Assembly (NCBI GenBank): GCA_025765595.1 | Contig: JAIVFH010000054.1 | Span: 124,001 to 188,000 of the forward strand | Length of the DNA: 64,000 bases | Reading direction: 5' to 3' | Origin: Obelidium mucronatum | Taxonomy: Eukaryota > Chytridiomycota > Chytridiomycetes > Chytridiales > Chytriomycetaceae | Part shown: one piece after another, positions 23,809 through 34,615 of the stretch | Position numbering within the stretch: position 1 is the stretch's first letter | Layout: each line of letters starts with the position of its first letter | Program-made: the position numbers and the translations under genes | The notes under the pieces: model-generated | Told to the model about the DNA's origin: nothing | The model's database searches: none | What the model saw: the letters and a program-made list of their open reading frames with translations, nothing else

Positions 23809-24986
23809 ATGGGTTCCATCACAAACCCCATTTCCCAACCTCAACTTGTATTATTCGGAATAGTATTTGGACTCACATTCCAGGTTGCCATGTTGGGCCT
23901 CTTCAGTTCCTTGTCGCGTTGGGTGCAATCCACTTCCCATCACTTTTGGAAAGTTGGAACCATTATGGTTCTCTTCAATACAGTCGCGATTATATTCACG
24001 GCTTTGTTCTACTTTAATCTATTCACGAATGAGGAAGTTTGTGGAATCACTTCCTTTTGTATCAACTTGTTCAGCCATTTCTTCTTTCTTTTGTTCAGTT
24101 CAGTAGTGTCACCCTTTTCCCCATCAATTTGAAGCTAACAAACAGGTCACATTTTTTTTAGATTGCTTCATGTTATACAAATGCTATGTCACGAGTAGCT
24201 TCAGACGTATCGTTTTGGCTGGAATCATTGTTCTTCTAATTCATCGAATTGGTTGGGCTGTTATAGATTTGGGTAATATTTAAACTGCCCCCCATACAAT
24301 CTTATATTAACCCCAAAAAAAAATAGTTAAGAGCGGGGGATCCTGGAATCCCGAATCCAAAGCATGTGACTACATACAGAATCCAATGACAGGCCTTGGT
24401 TACAACCTTGCTGATGTTGGGGGTGTTTCCTTTTTTTTTTCTTCTTAACCTTTTTTCGTCCTCACCAATAATCTTCATATTTTTTTTTTTTGGTATATAC
24501 GACCAGATGATAACAGACCTTTTTTGTTCCATTGTGGCTATTGGATACAACATCAAAAACTTTTCTTCAAAACTTTCAAAACTTGTCGTTATCCTTGTCC
24601 ATGAGAACAGTTAGTTTACTTTACCAAAGATAAAAGAAAAAACAAAAGAAGGATTTTCTGCTATTAATATCGTTGTCTAATCTTGTTTTTTTTTATTTTA
24701 TATAAATATAGTTATTCGATCAGTATTCATCTTGGCAGTCCAAACAACAATGATTTATGCCCTTCACCACCTGACGACCCCATTTGCTCTTAACATCTGC
24801 TACGCCTTACAAAACTACATTTACGTGCTTGCACTGAATGCTGAGTTGCTTTTGCTTGATGCCAGGAAGGCAAGCGTGAAAGACAGCAATGAGGAGCCAG
24901 CATCTGAGAATACGCAAGACTACCGATGGAAATCAGCATATCAAGCTATGGTAGCAAACGCATACCAAGCGGAATCAAAAAGTTGA
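23809..24986 (+). CDS. Seven-TM-like membrane protein, unknown
   Basis: Five exons: 23809-24097, 24162-24272, 24327-24415, 24507-24609 and 24712-24986 (288 residues). About seven hydrophobic helices are present: QLVLFGIVFGLTFQVAMLGL, VGTIMVLFNTVAIIFTALF, FFFLLFNCFMLYK, RIVLAGIIVLLIHRIGWAVI, TDLFCSIVAIGY, VFILAVQTTMIYALHHL and a last one near YIYVLALNAELLL. A hydrophilic cytosolic-looking tail follows. Donor 1 (A|GTTCAG) and donor 3 (GAT|GTTGGG) are weak and were chosen by phase. GPCR-like topology is possible, but no family motif is recognised. Confidence 0.65.
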
Positions 24987-25082
24987 TATTCAAAGAAAAA
25001 TATAAAAATATATATTGATATATAATTATGCATTTATTTAATATAATAAAAAGTGACTTGCAAAAAAATTAAAAAATATTAC

Positions 25083-25084
<2 letters not shown>

Positions 25085-25120
<36 letters not shown>
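25085..25120 (+). repeat. Poly(T) tract of about 36 nt
   Basis: An uninterrupted T run in the 190-bp gap between convergent genes (stops at 24986 and 25177). Either a genomic homopolymer or, because of its length, a possible sequencing or assembly inaccuracy in copy number. Confidence 0.9.
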
Positions 25121-25125
<5 letters not shown>

Positions 25126-25176
25126 CCACCTTCCTTCCTTCTTTCCACACACACACAGACCTTTTTTTTTCTCTCC

Positions 25177-25884
25177 TCAACAAAACGAAAACCCAGTAGA
25201 CCCATGCCGAATCGCCAAAAACAACTTTTCCCGCATCTGCTCTTTCGAAACATAATTCGGGATCTTGATCAAATTGAAACAAGTGCTCGCAGAAGGTAAA
25301 TTGACACTCAACGCTCCCGTGAAGGCAATCTTGAATATCCAAGACCCGTTGCCTCCTCCTCCTACTCCTCCTCCAGGCGGGGTTCGTGACATTCCAGTTG
25401 AAAACTTCAACACGAGGACGCGGTCGGCTTCACTCATGTCTTGTTCTATAATTGACCAGAACCAGTCGCGAAGGGTTTCGTCTTTGGAACTAGAGTCGCC
25501 GCCTGAAGAATAGGATTCGTAGATGGTGGCTTTTTTCCAGTCGCGGATATTGATGATGGGCATGCCGCATAAAAGTAGTTCCAAGTCGGTTGGTTCGAGT
25601 ATTTGAAGGATTTTTCGAGGTATAATTTGTGTGAACCCTGTGATACCAAAAAAAAAAAAAAAAAAAAAAAAAGAATTGTAAGTAAATAAAAAAGTCCTAT
25701 AAAGCCAAAAAAAAAAAAGTAAAAAAAAAAAAAACCTTCTCGAAACGCAACAATCTTGTATCGAAACCGCCTCACATGATTCTTTGCCGACAATTGCACA
25801 AACTCCTCCCGATTCTCCATCGTCACACAATCTTCAACTTCATGTCCCGCAAGAGCTTTCGTAACAACAGTTTTTTCCTTACCA

Positions 25885-25915
<31 letters not shown>

Positions 25916-28500
25916 CTCCATGGCGGCTTTTCCCAAACTTTGTTTCATCAACTGCAAATGTTAATTCCGCCGCTTCAAGCTCACTTGAATCGTTCAAATT
26001 CAACAACCATTCCCAACTTTTGAATAACGAGGCATCCAACGTTTCAAAATCCTTCCACTCTAGAGAAATGGTTTCTTGCACAAGAAGGCGAAAACAGTGT
26101 GGGGATAATGATTCCAAGCCTGGAAGCAGCTGGTGATTCAAAATGGCCAGGGCACAGAGTTTGCCCACGAATTTCATGAGAAGCGCCGACATTGTTGTCT
26201 CGATTTCATTGTCTGAAAGCTCAAAGAATACTTGGGATGCAACGGGTGCCTTGTCGGGGGCAAAGAATAGCGGCTCGGTAGTTGAAGTATTATTGTCGTT
26301 TGCAGAAAAGTAAGATGGAGGGGATCCAAAGGGGGCAAAGACACCATACTGGGGCTTAATCATATCGCGACTCAAATTATCCCAAAACTCGCGCGTCACT
26401 CCAGGGCCAGTGCCGATACTATTATCGAAAGTAGCTGATACAATTGGCGGTCGGGAGAATGACAGAATTCTGTTCATTTGATTGAATGCAGACACAAACT
26501 CGCTGTCTTTGGTAGCAACAACCTGAAAATAGTCACTTGCAATTCCGCCAATCGAGCGCCGAAACACAGATACTTTGTTGGAGTGATCCAGGAGACCAGG
26601 AAATGCTGCAAACCATTCAATGATTTCAAATCGATGGCCTTCATTTGACGCCAGGAACGTGTTGACGAATTTCCGAGCTTGCGGTTTGGTGGCCAGACTC
26701 TTCATAAGACGGGTTATAATTGTTTCGTGCCCGGATGCATTCATGAGATCCATCAGTTTTCCCAATTGATTTGGGTCAGCTTCAAGGAGTGCAAGTAAGC
26801 ATCCATCAGGAATTTGATCGCAGGATTCACCCCAGTGAGCGTAAATAAGTGGTGTCCAATGCAGTTTGTCTTTGACTGTTGGGGAAACGCCTCGCTTTAA
26901 CAAGAGCTTGACAATGCCCTCTAAACCATGAAGTGCCGCCAAGTGCAACAAAGAAGTCTCTGAACACAATTACGTTAGAAAACAAAAACTGAAAAAGAAT
27001 AGAGAGAAAAACTCGGACTTTAATTCAAACCTGATCCTTGTTCGGTTGAATACGTGGAAATTCCCGCATCCAGCAGACATTCGACAATGTGAAGCAAGTT
27101 TGATTCTTTTGCTTGTTGCTTCTTCCACAAATCATCTTCTGATTCTATTTCCTGGGCAATTTTTGCAGCAGTTTCTTCGCCGCCATCATCTTCCCAAAAC
27201 GACTTTGGGACTCCATAGTCGGGATCATCTTCATCATCGGCAGCACCTTCCCCGACGACCCATGGGGCCTCGGTACCAACAGCAAACAGAGCTGCAGTCC
27301 TTCCACCCAATCTAGTTTTTGTTGTTTGAATAATATCGCGTGCCGTTATAATTCGATCCAGGTTGTTGGTTTGCAAGAGTTTGACCATGAGTTTTACACA
27401 CTCCACGCAAGATTCTGATCGTATAGCAAACGCAGCAGCACTTGCATAATGGAGAGGTCTAAATATTTATATTTTTTTTTGGTTTGTAAATGTGAAATCT
27501 CGTCTCACAACACGTACGTGGCACCAGTTACAGTCCTGTCAGAGAGCCCAGAACACACTTGCTCTTTCCCAAATATCGTGACGCATTCATTCAACACATC
27601 TGCGCGGCCCATTCTTGCGGCCAAGAAACAAATGGATCCATCGCGAGAGTCAGAGTGGTCCATGACAGATTCGGAACCGTCAAAATCCTTAATCGCGATT
27701 CCCAATTCTTTCATCCATTTCAGCAAGACGGATATATGGTTGATTGGTGCATCCGCTAGAATACAGCGTGCTATCGGAGTGTATCCATCAGCGTCGGGTT
27801 GTAGCAAGACTTCTTTCGCGATTGGGATCAAATTCGAGTGCAGCATCAAATGTGATTTGATAATGTTTAAGCATGCCTCAGACCATATAGCAGCCACGTG
27901 AAGAGGATTAAATTCATTGCCATCTTGACATAGAAACACGTTATCGGATTTTGAGGATGATCCCGCCAGCTTGGGTACAGCGCTGATCAGTTGAGTGAGA
28001 AGCGTGGGTGCATCATGTGCACAGACATGGTGGAACAGATTCCTGTTGTTGTTTTCAGGGACAGGTTTTGCGACAAGCGACTTGGGGGAGACTTGCGGGA
28101 ACAGCGACGCGTAGGCGGGGATATTTTGCTGGTGCAGAAGCAGGGACAGGCGCTTCCACGGAGGCATCAGTTGTTTGAGTTGTTTGAGTGGTTGTTGTTG
28201 TTGGCGCTCATCGCCGCCGTCGTCGTCCGCATCGTCGTCGACCACAAAGGCGTCGTCGTCGTCGTCGTCTTCGGACGCAGACGCGGACTCGTCGCCGGAC
28301 TCGCCGTCGGACGCGGACTCTGTCTCCGAACTCGCGCTCGCACTCGCATTCACACGCGCACGCGCACTCGAACGCCGCCGCCGCACCGCCGCCGCCGCCC
28401 GCCGCCGCTGTTCCGCCGTCGCGCGGATGCGGCGCGATGCGCGGCCGCCCGCGTCCGCCTCGGGACTCGCGTCGCGCTGGCGCAGGCGTCGGAGGCCCAT
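25177..28500 (-). CDS. Ankyrin-repeat HECT E3 ubiquitin ligase
   Basis: Four exons: 28500-27518, 27458-27031, 26959-25736 and 25637-25177 (1,031 residues). The N-terminus is Arg/Ser-rich, then strongly acidic (D/E run about 75-100). Ankyrin repeats follow (FNPLHVAAIWSEACLNIIKS; TSLLHLAALHGLEGIVKLLL). The HECT domain begins near ATFDNSIGTGPGVTREFWDN and ends at the C-lobe with FSTGMSRTPPGG and the catalytic Cys in STCFNLIKIPNY. It transfers ubiquitin through a Cys thioester; ankyrin repeats probably select substrates. A poly-Gly run interrupts the N-lobe. Intron 3 contains long A/T homopolymers. The start codon is 40 bp from the start of the divergent carboxypeptidase gene. Confidence 0.92.
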
Positions 28501-28540
28501 TTGCTGAATAATAAATATTTATTTAATAAAGCACAATTAA
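28501..28540. promoter_or_regulatory. Very short divergent intergenic region
   Basis: Forty AT-rich bases separate the ATG of the ankyrin-HECT gene (28500, -) from the putative ATG of the carboxypeptidase gene (28541, +). If both starts are right, the two promoters overlap each other or the neighbouring first exons. Confidence 0.45.
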
Positions 28541-31263
28541 ATGTCAAGTAAGCGCCAGTCTGCTTGCCGCCTGAGCTCTAAACGATGCCCGCCCGGACTG
28601 ATTAGATTCGCCGCAGGAGGCGAAAGCGTTTCTCGTTGCGTCGCTGCCGGGCCTCAAGGACAGCGACCTGAAGGCCCTGGGTCCAATGCATGCAGGGTAT
28701 GTAACATCTGCATTTGATGAGTCTTCTTGGGTTGCCCTGTTTTGGGGGTGGGCATTCGACAGTCAGCCTGACCTCAAGCTTCACTTAGACTCTTGCCTGT
28801 AATCGGAAAGGACAATGCAGATCTTGGATCCCTGTTTTTCTGGATGTTTAGTGCCCGAACAAAGCAAAAGACTTCTAAACTGGTAAAGTGTGTGTTGCCA
28901 TGGGGTTGGTGTTGTTGTTGTGCAGAATTATTAAGTTGTGTATTCAGGTGTTTTGGCTGAATGGAGGTTCGCGCATTTGCCCTGCATCATAGTCTTTAAA
29001 CGCTTGGTATATAAAGGTCCAGGATGCTCATCCATGGACGGACTGTTTCTCGAAAACGGACCCTTCATTCCCACAGCCGATGGAAATATTCTCATCCGGG
29101 AATCTTCTTGGACTCATCATGCAACAGTCGTTTATGTCGATCAACCAGTTGGAACCGGTTATTCCACTCTTGGAAAGTCGAAAAGATACACTCAGTCCTT
29201 GACAGAAGTCGCGGCCTCTTTTCGGCCGTTTCTGGACCGGTTTTTTGAAACCTTTCCTGACTTGAAGGCATCAGATGTATTTATTTTTATTTCTTTGTTT
29301 CTTAATATTTTAGTTTTTGTGGTTTCTTGAACTTGGTTTTTTTTTTTAAAAAAAAAAAAACTTTGTTCTTGTCAGGTCTACATTGCAGGCGAAAGTTATG
29401 CAGGACAATACCTCCCATACATTGCGAATAACATTATTTCTGTACCGGGAAAATTTAATGTAATTAACTCTTTTTTTTTCCTCTTGCATTCCTTCATATC
29501 ATTAAATTTTTGTTATATTCAGATCAACCTGAAAGGAATGTTGATTGGAAATGGTTGGATAGATCCACAACGACAGGTATAAACCCAAAAAAATAATAAT
29601 AATAATAATGACATTGCGTTGGGTGGTAGCCGCGGCTTTCTAATTTTGTTTTTTCCAGTACTTGTCCTTTGTCGAATATGGAAAGCAGAACAATATACTT
29701 TCAGGACCATACTTGGTAAAAATTCACTCTCTCACTTTCGATTCTTTTTTTTTGTGTACTGACGAAAAAAAAAAAAAAAAAAAACGTCTTTGTAGGAAAG
29801 CGCCATCAAATCATCCAACACTTGTAAAGACAAATACCAATCCACCAAACAAGACAAAATCAAGTCAGACTCCTGCGAAGGAATCATGGACGCGATCCTC
29901 AACAACTCCACAGCCAGTGGTGAAACATACTGTTTAAACATGTACGACATTCGACTGTTTGATGATACAGCAGAAGGCGCGTGTGGACTCTATTCATGGC
30001 CTCCTCATTTGAATGAAATGAAAAAATATCTCGGTCGATCTGATGTCAAGACGGCGGTGCATGTTCCCAATGCAGGAGGAGGCCAGGAGAATGAAACGTG
30101 GGAAGAATGTGATGGGGCTGTGAATGATCATCTTGGTGTTAATCCAGATGCCCCTTCGTATACGTTACTTCCTGCTCTGCTGGAAAAGATTCCTATTCTT
30201 TTATTCAAGTATTTATTATTATTATTTTTTTTTTTAAGTTGTGCATGGTTTTATCGCTAATTTCTTTTGTGCTACCAAAAAAAAAAACAAAAAAAACAGC
30301 GGAGATAAGGACTTGGTTTGTAATTGGATTGGTCTATACGATATGGTTGAGAGTATGACTTGGAATGGCTCTTTAGGGATGAATGTAAGTGAGGGGGGAG
30401 TGTTTTTTTTTTATTGTCATTGTGAAGAAAAGTTTTGTGAGACATATTCAATTTTTCTTCATATCCACATTCCTGCCCCCCTAGAATGTCACAAAGCAGG
30501 ACTGGTACATTAATTCTGAACTTCAAGGATGGTACCAAACCGCCAAAAACCTGACTTTTGTTGTCAAGTACAATGCGTCCCATATGATGCCCGTGGATTC
30601 GCCTGTTGCCAGTTCAGATCTGTTTAACCGATTTATTGGAGTAGATGTTTTCGATCCTGTTGATAAAAAGACGGTGGGGAAACTGGTGGATGCGAAATCT
30701 GCAATAGTTCCAAGTGGTGGTGGTGGTGGTGGTCTTGTGCTGGCGACAACGAAGCTGGAAAAAGTGACTGCAGTTCCGTTTATTACGGCTGGAATCGAAG
30801 ATTATTTGGAAGGAGGAGGAGGAGGATATGCTGATGGGGATAGCTCTGCTGATGCAGACATTGGGACATCAGAGAGTTTTGGGTGCGTATTTTTTTTTTC
30901 TTTTTGTATTCTTTTGTTGTTTGTAAGTTAACTTCTCTCCATTCTCTAAATGCTTCACATAAACGGGAAAAAAAAATTACCATCAAAAGAAGTGGAGCCT
31001 TTTTCTTGCTCTTGATTATTGTTTCAGTGATGGGGTACCTACTGTATCGAAGCAATCGGGCTAGATTCTCTTCCTTGTTTTTGAGACGGTCATCACAACG
31101 GCGTACAGTTGTTGTTGGGACACGGACGCATGATTGGATGGAGTTGAATACAGTCGATGGGAGGGACGATGAGGACGATGGGTCTGCCATGGGGGATGAT
31201 GAATTGGATGCAATGCTTGAATTGGAGTCGGGGCCTTCTTTAAATACTCGCAAAAGGGCTTGA
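28541..31263 (+). CDS. KEX1: KEX1-like serine carboxypeptidase (S10 family), membrane-anchored
   Basis: Twelve exons: 28541-28547, 28606-28696, 28789-28882, 28948-28966, 29017-29276, 29376-29459, 29523-29576, 29659-29715, 29796-30208, 30300-30384, 30485-30882 and 30990-31263 (611 residues). The pro/N-terminal block SLPGLKDSDLKALGPMHAG leads to LNGGPGCSSMDGLFLENGPF (oxyanion region). The nucleophile Ser is in GESYAGQYLPYI, the Asp lies in NGDKDLVCNWIG and the His in NASHMMPVDSP. A TM helix (AFFLLLIIVSVMGYLL) and an acidic cytosolic tail match Golgi Kex1, which trims basic residues from secreted precursors. The seven-base first exon is inferred from phase; it leaves no signal peptide, so the true 5' end may differ. 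Confidence 0.87.
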
Positions 31264-31493
31264 TATTCCTCCTTTTTTTTTTTAAACCCAAATTGAACTG
31301 GTCGCGTCAAGAAGGGTCCAATTAAAAAATCGGTTTCTTTGATATCGTTGCGGTGCCAATAGAGTTAAAATAATGTTGCAGTTATATTATAAAAACACAT
31401 GAAAAAATTGTAATCGGAATGTGTTCCCAGTTTATTAAGCAGTGGACGAGAGAAGGAGAGAGAGTAATGGGTGTCGTAAATAAAATTTCTCTT

Positions 31494-33689
31494 TTACTCC
31501 CATTCAATGGTGGCTGGTGGCTTGGAACTAATGTCGTACACACATCTGTTGACTCCCTTTACCTCGTTGATGATTCTGCTGGAGATGGTTTTGAGAACAT
31601 CGTATGGGAACTCGAACCAATCAGCAGTCATGAAATCTGTTTGCCGAAAAAAAAAAAGAAAAAGTTTGTTGTTGGTTAAAAGAAGAAAAAAAAATCAAAA
31701 AGTATTATTAAAGAAAATACCAGTAGTTTCAACGGCACGAAGTGCAATGACTTGCTCGTACGTTCTGTGGTCTCCCATCACACCGACAGCCTTCACTGGA
31801 AGTAATGCAGCATAGGCTACGGAGGGAGGAGAAGGTTAAAAACCCCGTTTTAACATCGCTACTTTTTTTTTTTCTTACCTTGAGAAATCTTCCTGTACAA
31901 TCCAGCCTTCTTGATTTCTTCAATGTAAATGTAATCGGCTTCACGAGCAATTCGAACTTGCTCTGGAGTCACTTCTCCAAGAACACGAATAGCAATTCCT
32001 GGTCCTGGGAATGGGTGGCGCCAAATCAAGTTGGCATCAATCTTGAGGAGTTCTCCGAGAGCACGGACTTCATCCTTGAAAAGTTCACGGAGTGGTTCAA
32101 TGAGCTTCAGTTTCATGTTGGCAAGCAAACCACCGACGTTCTGTGGAAAAAAAAACAAGTTAATAAAAAAAAAAAAAAGGGTTTATGTTTGTAAGGGTAG
32201 GTGCTTGTCTTACGTGGTGAGTCTTAATGGTGGCACTTGGTCCCTTGAAAGAAACACTCTCAATGACATCGGGGTACAAGGTTCCTTGCAACAAGAATTC
32301 AATCTTACGGCCCGTCTTTTCAACATCCGCTTCCAATTTGGCGGCTTCGGCCTCAAAGACTTCAATGAAGGTGTTTCCAATAATTTTTCTCTTCTTTTCA
32401 GGGTCAGTTACCTGAAACGAAATTTGCGTCAGACAATCCACTAAAAAAAAATAAATAAACAGAAAAACAGCAGACTCACTCCCTTCAAACGTCCCAAAAA
32501 CAAGTCGGCAGCATCAACAACAGTCAACTTGATTCCCAACTTTTCCCTCAATTCGATACTGGCGTCTCTGCATTCGTTCAAACGCATCACTCCGTTATCA
32601 ACCATGATTGCGTGGAAACGTTCTCCAATAGCCAAGTTGAGAAGTTTGGCAGCAACAGTGGAGTCAACTCCTCCAGAAACGGCTCCAATAACTTCAGCAG
32701 TTGGACCGACAACGGCTCTGATTCTTTCGATTTCAGTGTCAATGAAGGAGTTCTTTTGTATAAGCAAGGGATTCTTTAGAACTAGCTGACGGATATTAGA
32801 AAAAAAAAAGTGGCGCTTACCATTGACCAACCACCGCTCTTGATTCCACAGATTCCAGAAACAAAGTTCTTGATCAACAAGGTTCCTTCAGGTGTGTGTG
32901 TAACTTCAGGGTGAAACTGGATTCCGTAAATTTTCTTCTCTTCGTGTTCTACAGCGACAAAGGGAGCGGAAGATGTCTTTGCAATCACTTTGAAACCAGT
33001 TGGGGCGGCGGAGAGGGAGTCTCCATGGGACATCCAAACCTTTTTTATATTCCTAGGTGGTTAGTGGTTTTCCTTTTTTTTTTTTTTTTTTTTTTTTTTT
33101 TCCTTGAAACTCACAGTGGGGTGGCTCATTCCTTCAAACAACTTGCTGTGGCCCAAGATATCGATTTCAGCTTTTCCGTATTCACGCTTGTCGCATTTCT
33201 GAACTTTGCCACCCATAGTGTGAGCAATTTCTTGCAATCCATAACAGATTCCAAGAACTGGAACCTTGAGGTCCCAAACAGCAACGTCAACGTGAGGAGA
33301 GCCTTCTTCGTAGACAGAGTAAGGACCGCCGGAAAAGATGATACCTTTATTTTTTTTTTTTTTTTTGTGTTGGGTTAATAAAGTGTTCACTTGTAAAAGA
33401 AAAAAGGAAAGCGGCTAGTTCCCAATTACCCTTTGGCTTAAACTTGAGCTCAGTCTTGAGGTTAATGTTGCACGCCATGACTTCACAGTAGATTCCGAGT
33501 TCTCTGATTCGACGTGCAATCAAGTGGGAGAACTGGGATCCAAAGTCCAAAATAAGGATCGTATCTGTTTCGTTTGTTGTTTGTTATGGCCGGTCGGGGT
33601 TTTTAGTAAACTGCTGCTTCCTTTGTGGTTTTCAATGAGGGGAAGAGACGAGTTGGCGCACCGTAGATTTGGGAAACGTCAGTGGCCAT
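31494..33689 (-). CDS. GUA1: GMP synthase, glutamine-hydrolysing
   Basis: Nine exons: 33689-33662, 33564-33430, 33344-33115, 33039-32821, 32752-32480, 32411-32214, 32140-31879, 31816-31721 and 31636-31494 (527 residues, the usual fungal length). Converts XMP to GMP with glutamine and ATP. The class I amidotransferase domain has [17 protein letters not shown], the Cys in GICYGLQE, and the His/Glu in [14 protein letters not shown]. The ATP pyrophosphatase P-loop is SGGVDSTVA. The dimerisation domain carries [15 protein letters not shown] and the end is [11 protein letters not shown]. The 28-nt first exon gives [18 protein letters not shown], as in fungal Gua1. Several introns hold long A/T runs. 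Confidence 0.97.
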
Positions 33690-34083
33690 TTTGGTTTCTT
33701 TTTTGAATTTGGCTTGCAAAAGAAAAAAGAAAGAAAGATACTCACTGAATAAAGGGAACAACAGAAGGGTGAGAAACACAGTACAGTGGTTACTTCAAAA
33801 CTAATTAGTAACTGCTTTTGCTTTCCAAAAGCTGCTCATATTAAATACGGTCTCTTTCGTTCCAATATTCTAGGCAAGGTTCGGGTAATGCAACCTCTTT
33901 GCTTTGATCGGCCCTCGAATATTAAATGCTATTATCTATGGGAATCATTGTGAAGAAAGTACAACCGAAGATTGCAGTCATTATTCAACTTGTTATTCCT
34001 TCAATGATCAATCAAAACACCAAAAAAACATAGCAGCAGCAATGAATTCATATCCTTCAACGACAAAAAAAAACAAGCTCCAT
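33690..34083. other. Intergenic region
   Basis: No supported gene. It should contain the GUA1 promoter (leftward transcription from 33689) and the 3' end of the acyl-CoA-binding protein gene, which ends at 34084. Confidence 0.55.
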
Positions 34084-34560
34084 TTATTTGGCTTGCAAGT
34101 CCTTGACATACTGGATGTACTTTGCTTGGGCGTCCTATAGAAAGAGCACACCAACATGCACATAGTGAATTCAATGAAAGAAGAGGCTGTTTAGTAACAG
34201 AAAGAATGCAGTCCAAGAGAGCGAAGTTTGCGTTGACACGAAAACTTCAGCCACCCAGGGTTTCCTAATCTCAGTTTTGCCCTCACCTCCTTCGAGAGAC
34301 CCTTGTTTGCAGTCCAGGCATCCCACTTGGCCTTTCCCTGGAGGTCAAACATTCCTGGTCTGTCGGTGGTGTTGTCGCCAACGGTTCCCTGCTTGAAGTA
34401 CCCGTAGAGCTTCAACAATTCATCGTTGTTTGGGTTGTACGACAGCTGCTTAGCGGCGGCAGCAGCGTCAGCAAAGGCTTGCTGTGAGTAGTTTTGCGGT
34501 TAGAATAGTTGGGTGGTTGGAGGGACGCACGTTTCCAGTGGCAGCAGCAGCGTCGGCCAT
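34084..34560 (-). CDS. ACB1: Acyl-CoA-binding protein
   Basis: Exons 34560-34531, 34481-34287 and 34134-34084 (91 residues, typical for the family). Binds long-chain acyl-CoA esters in the cytosol and carries them to lipid-synthesising enzymes. The four-helix signature is complete: LYGYFKQGTVGD with the ligand-contacting Tyr/Lys, GMFDLQGKAKWDAW, and the end DAQAKYIQYVKDLQAK. An Ala-rich N-terminus (ADAAAATGN, then AFADAAAAAK) precedes helix 1. Its start is 55 bp from the divergent kinase gene. Confidence 0.97.
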
Positions 34561-34615
34561 TTTTTTTGAATACTTTTTTAATTTATTCTTCCACAGTCAA
34601 AACGTAATAAATACC
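34561..34615. promoter_or_regulatory. Bidirectional promoter region
   Basis: Only 55 bp, T-rich then A-rich, separate the start codons of the acyl-CoA-binding protein (-) and the Hippo-like kinase (+). A CCACAG at about 34591-34596 could be the acceptor of a 5'UTR intron of the kinase gene. Confidence 0.5.

Noticed and set aside
28175..28551. Arg-rich frames on the + strand
   Set aside because: Shadows of the GC-rich first exon of the ankyrin-HECT gene.
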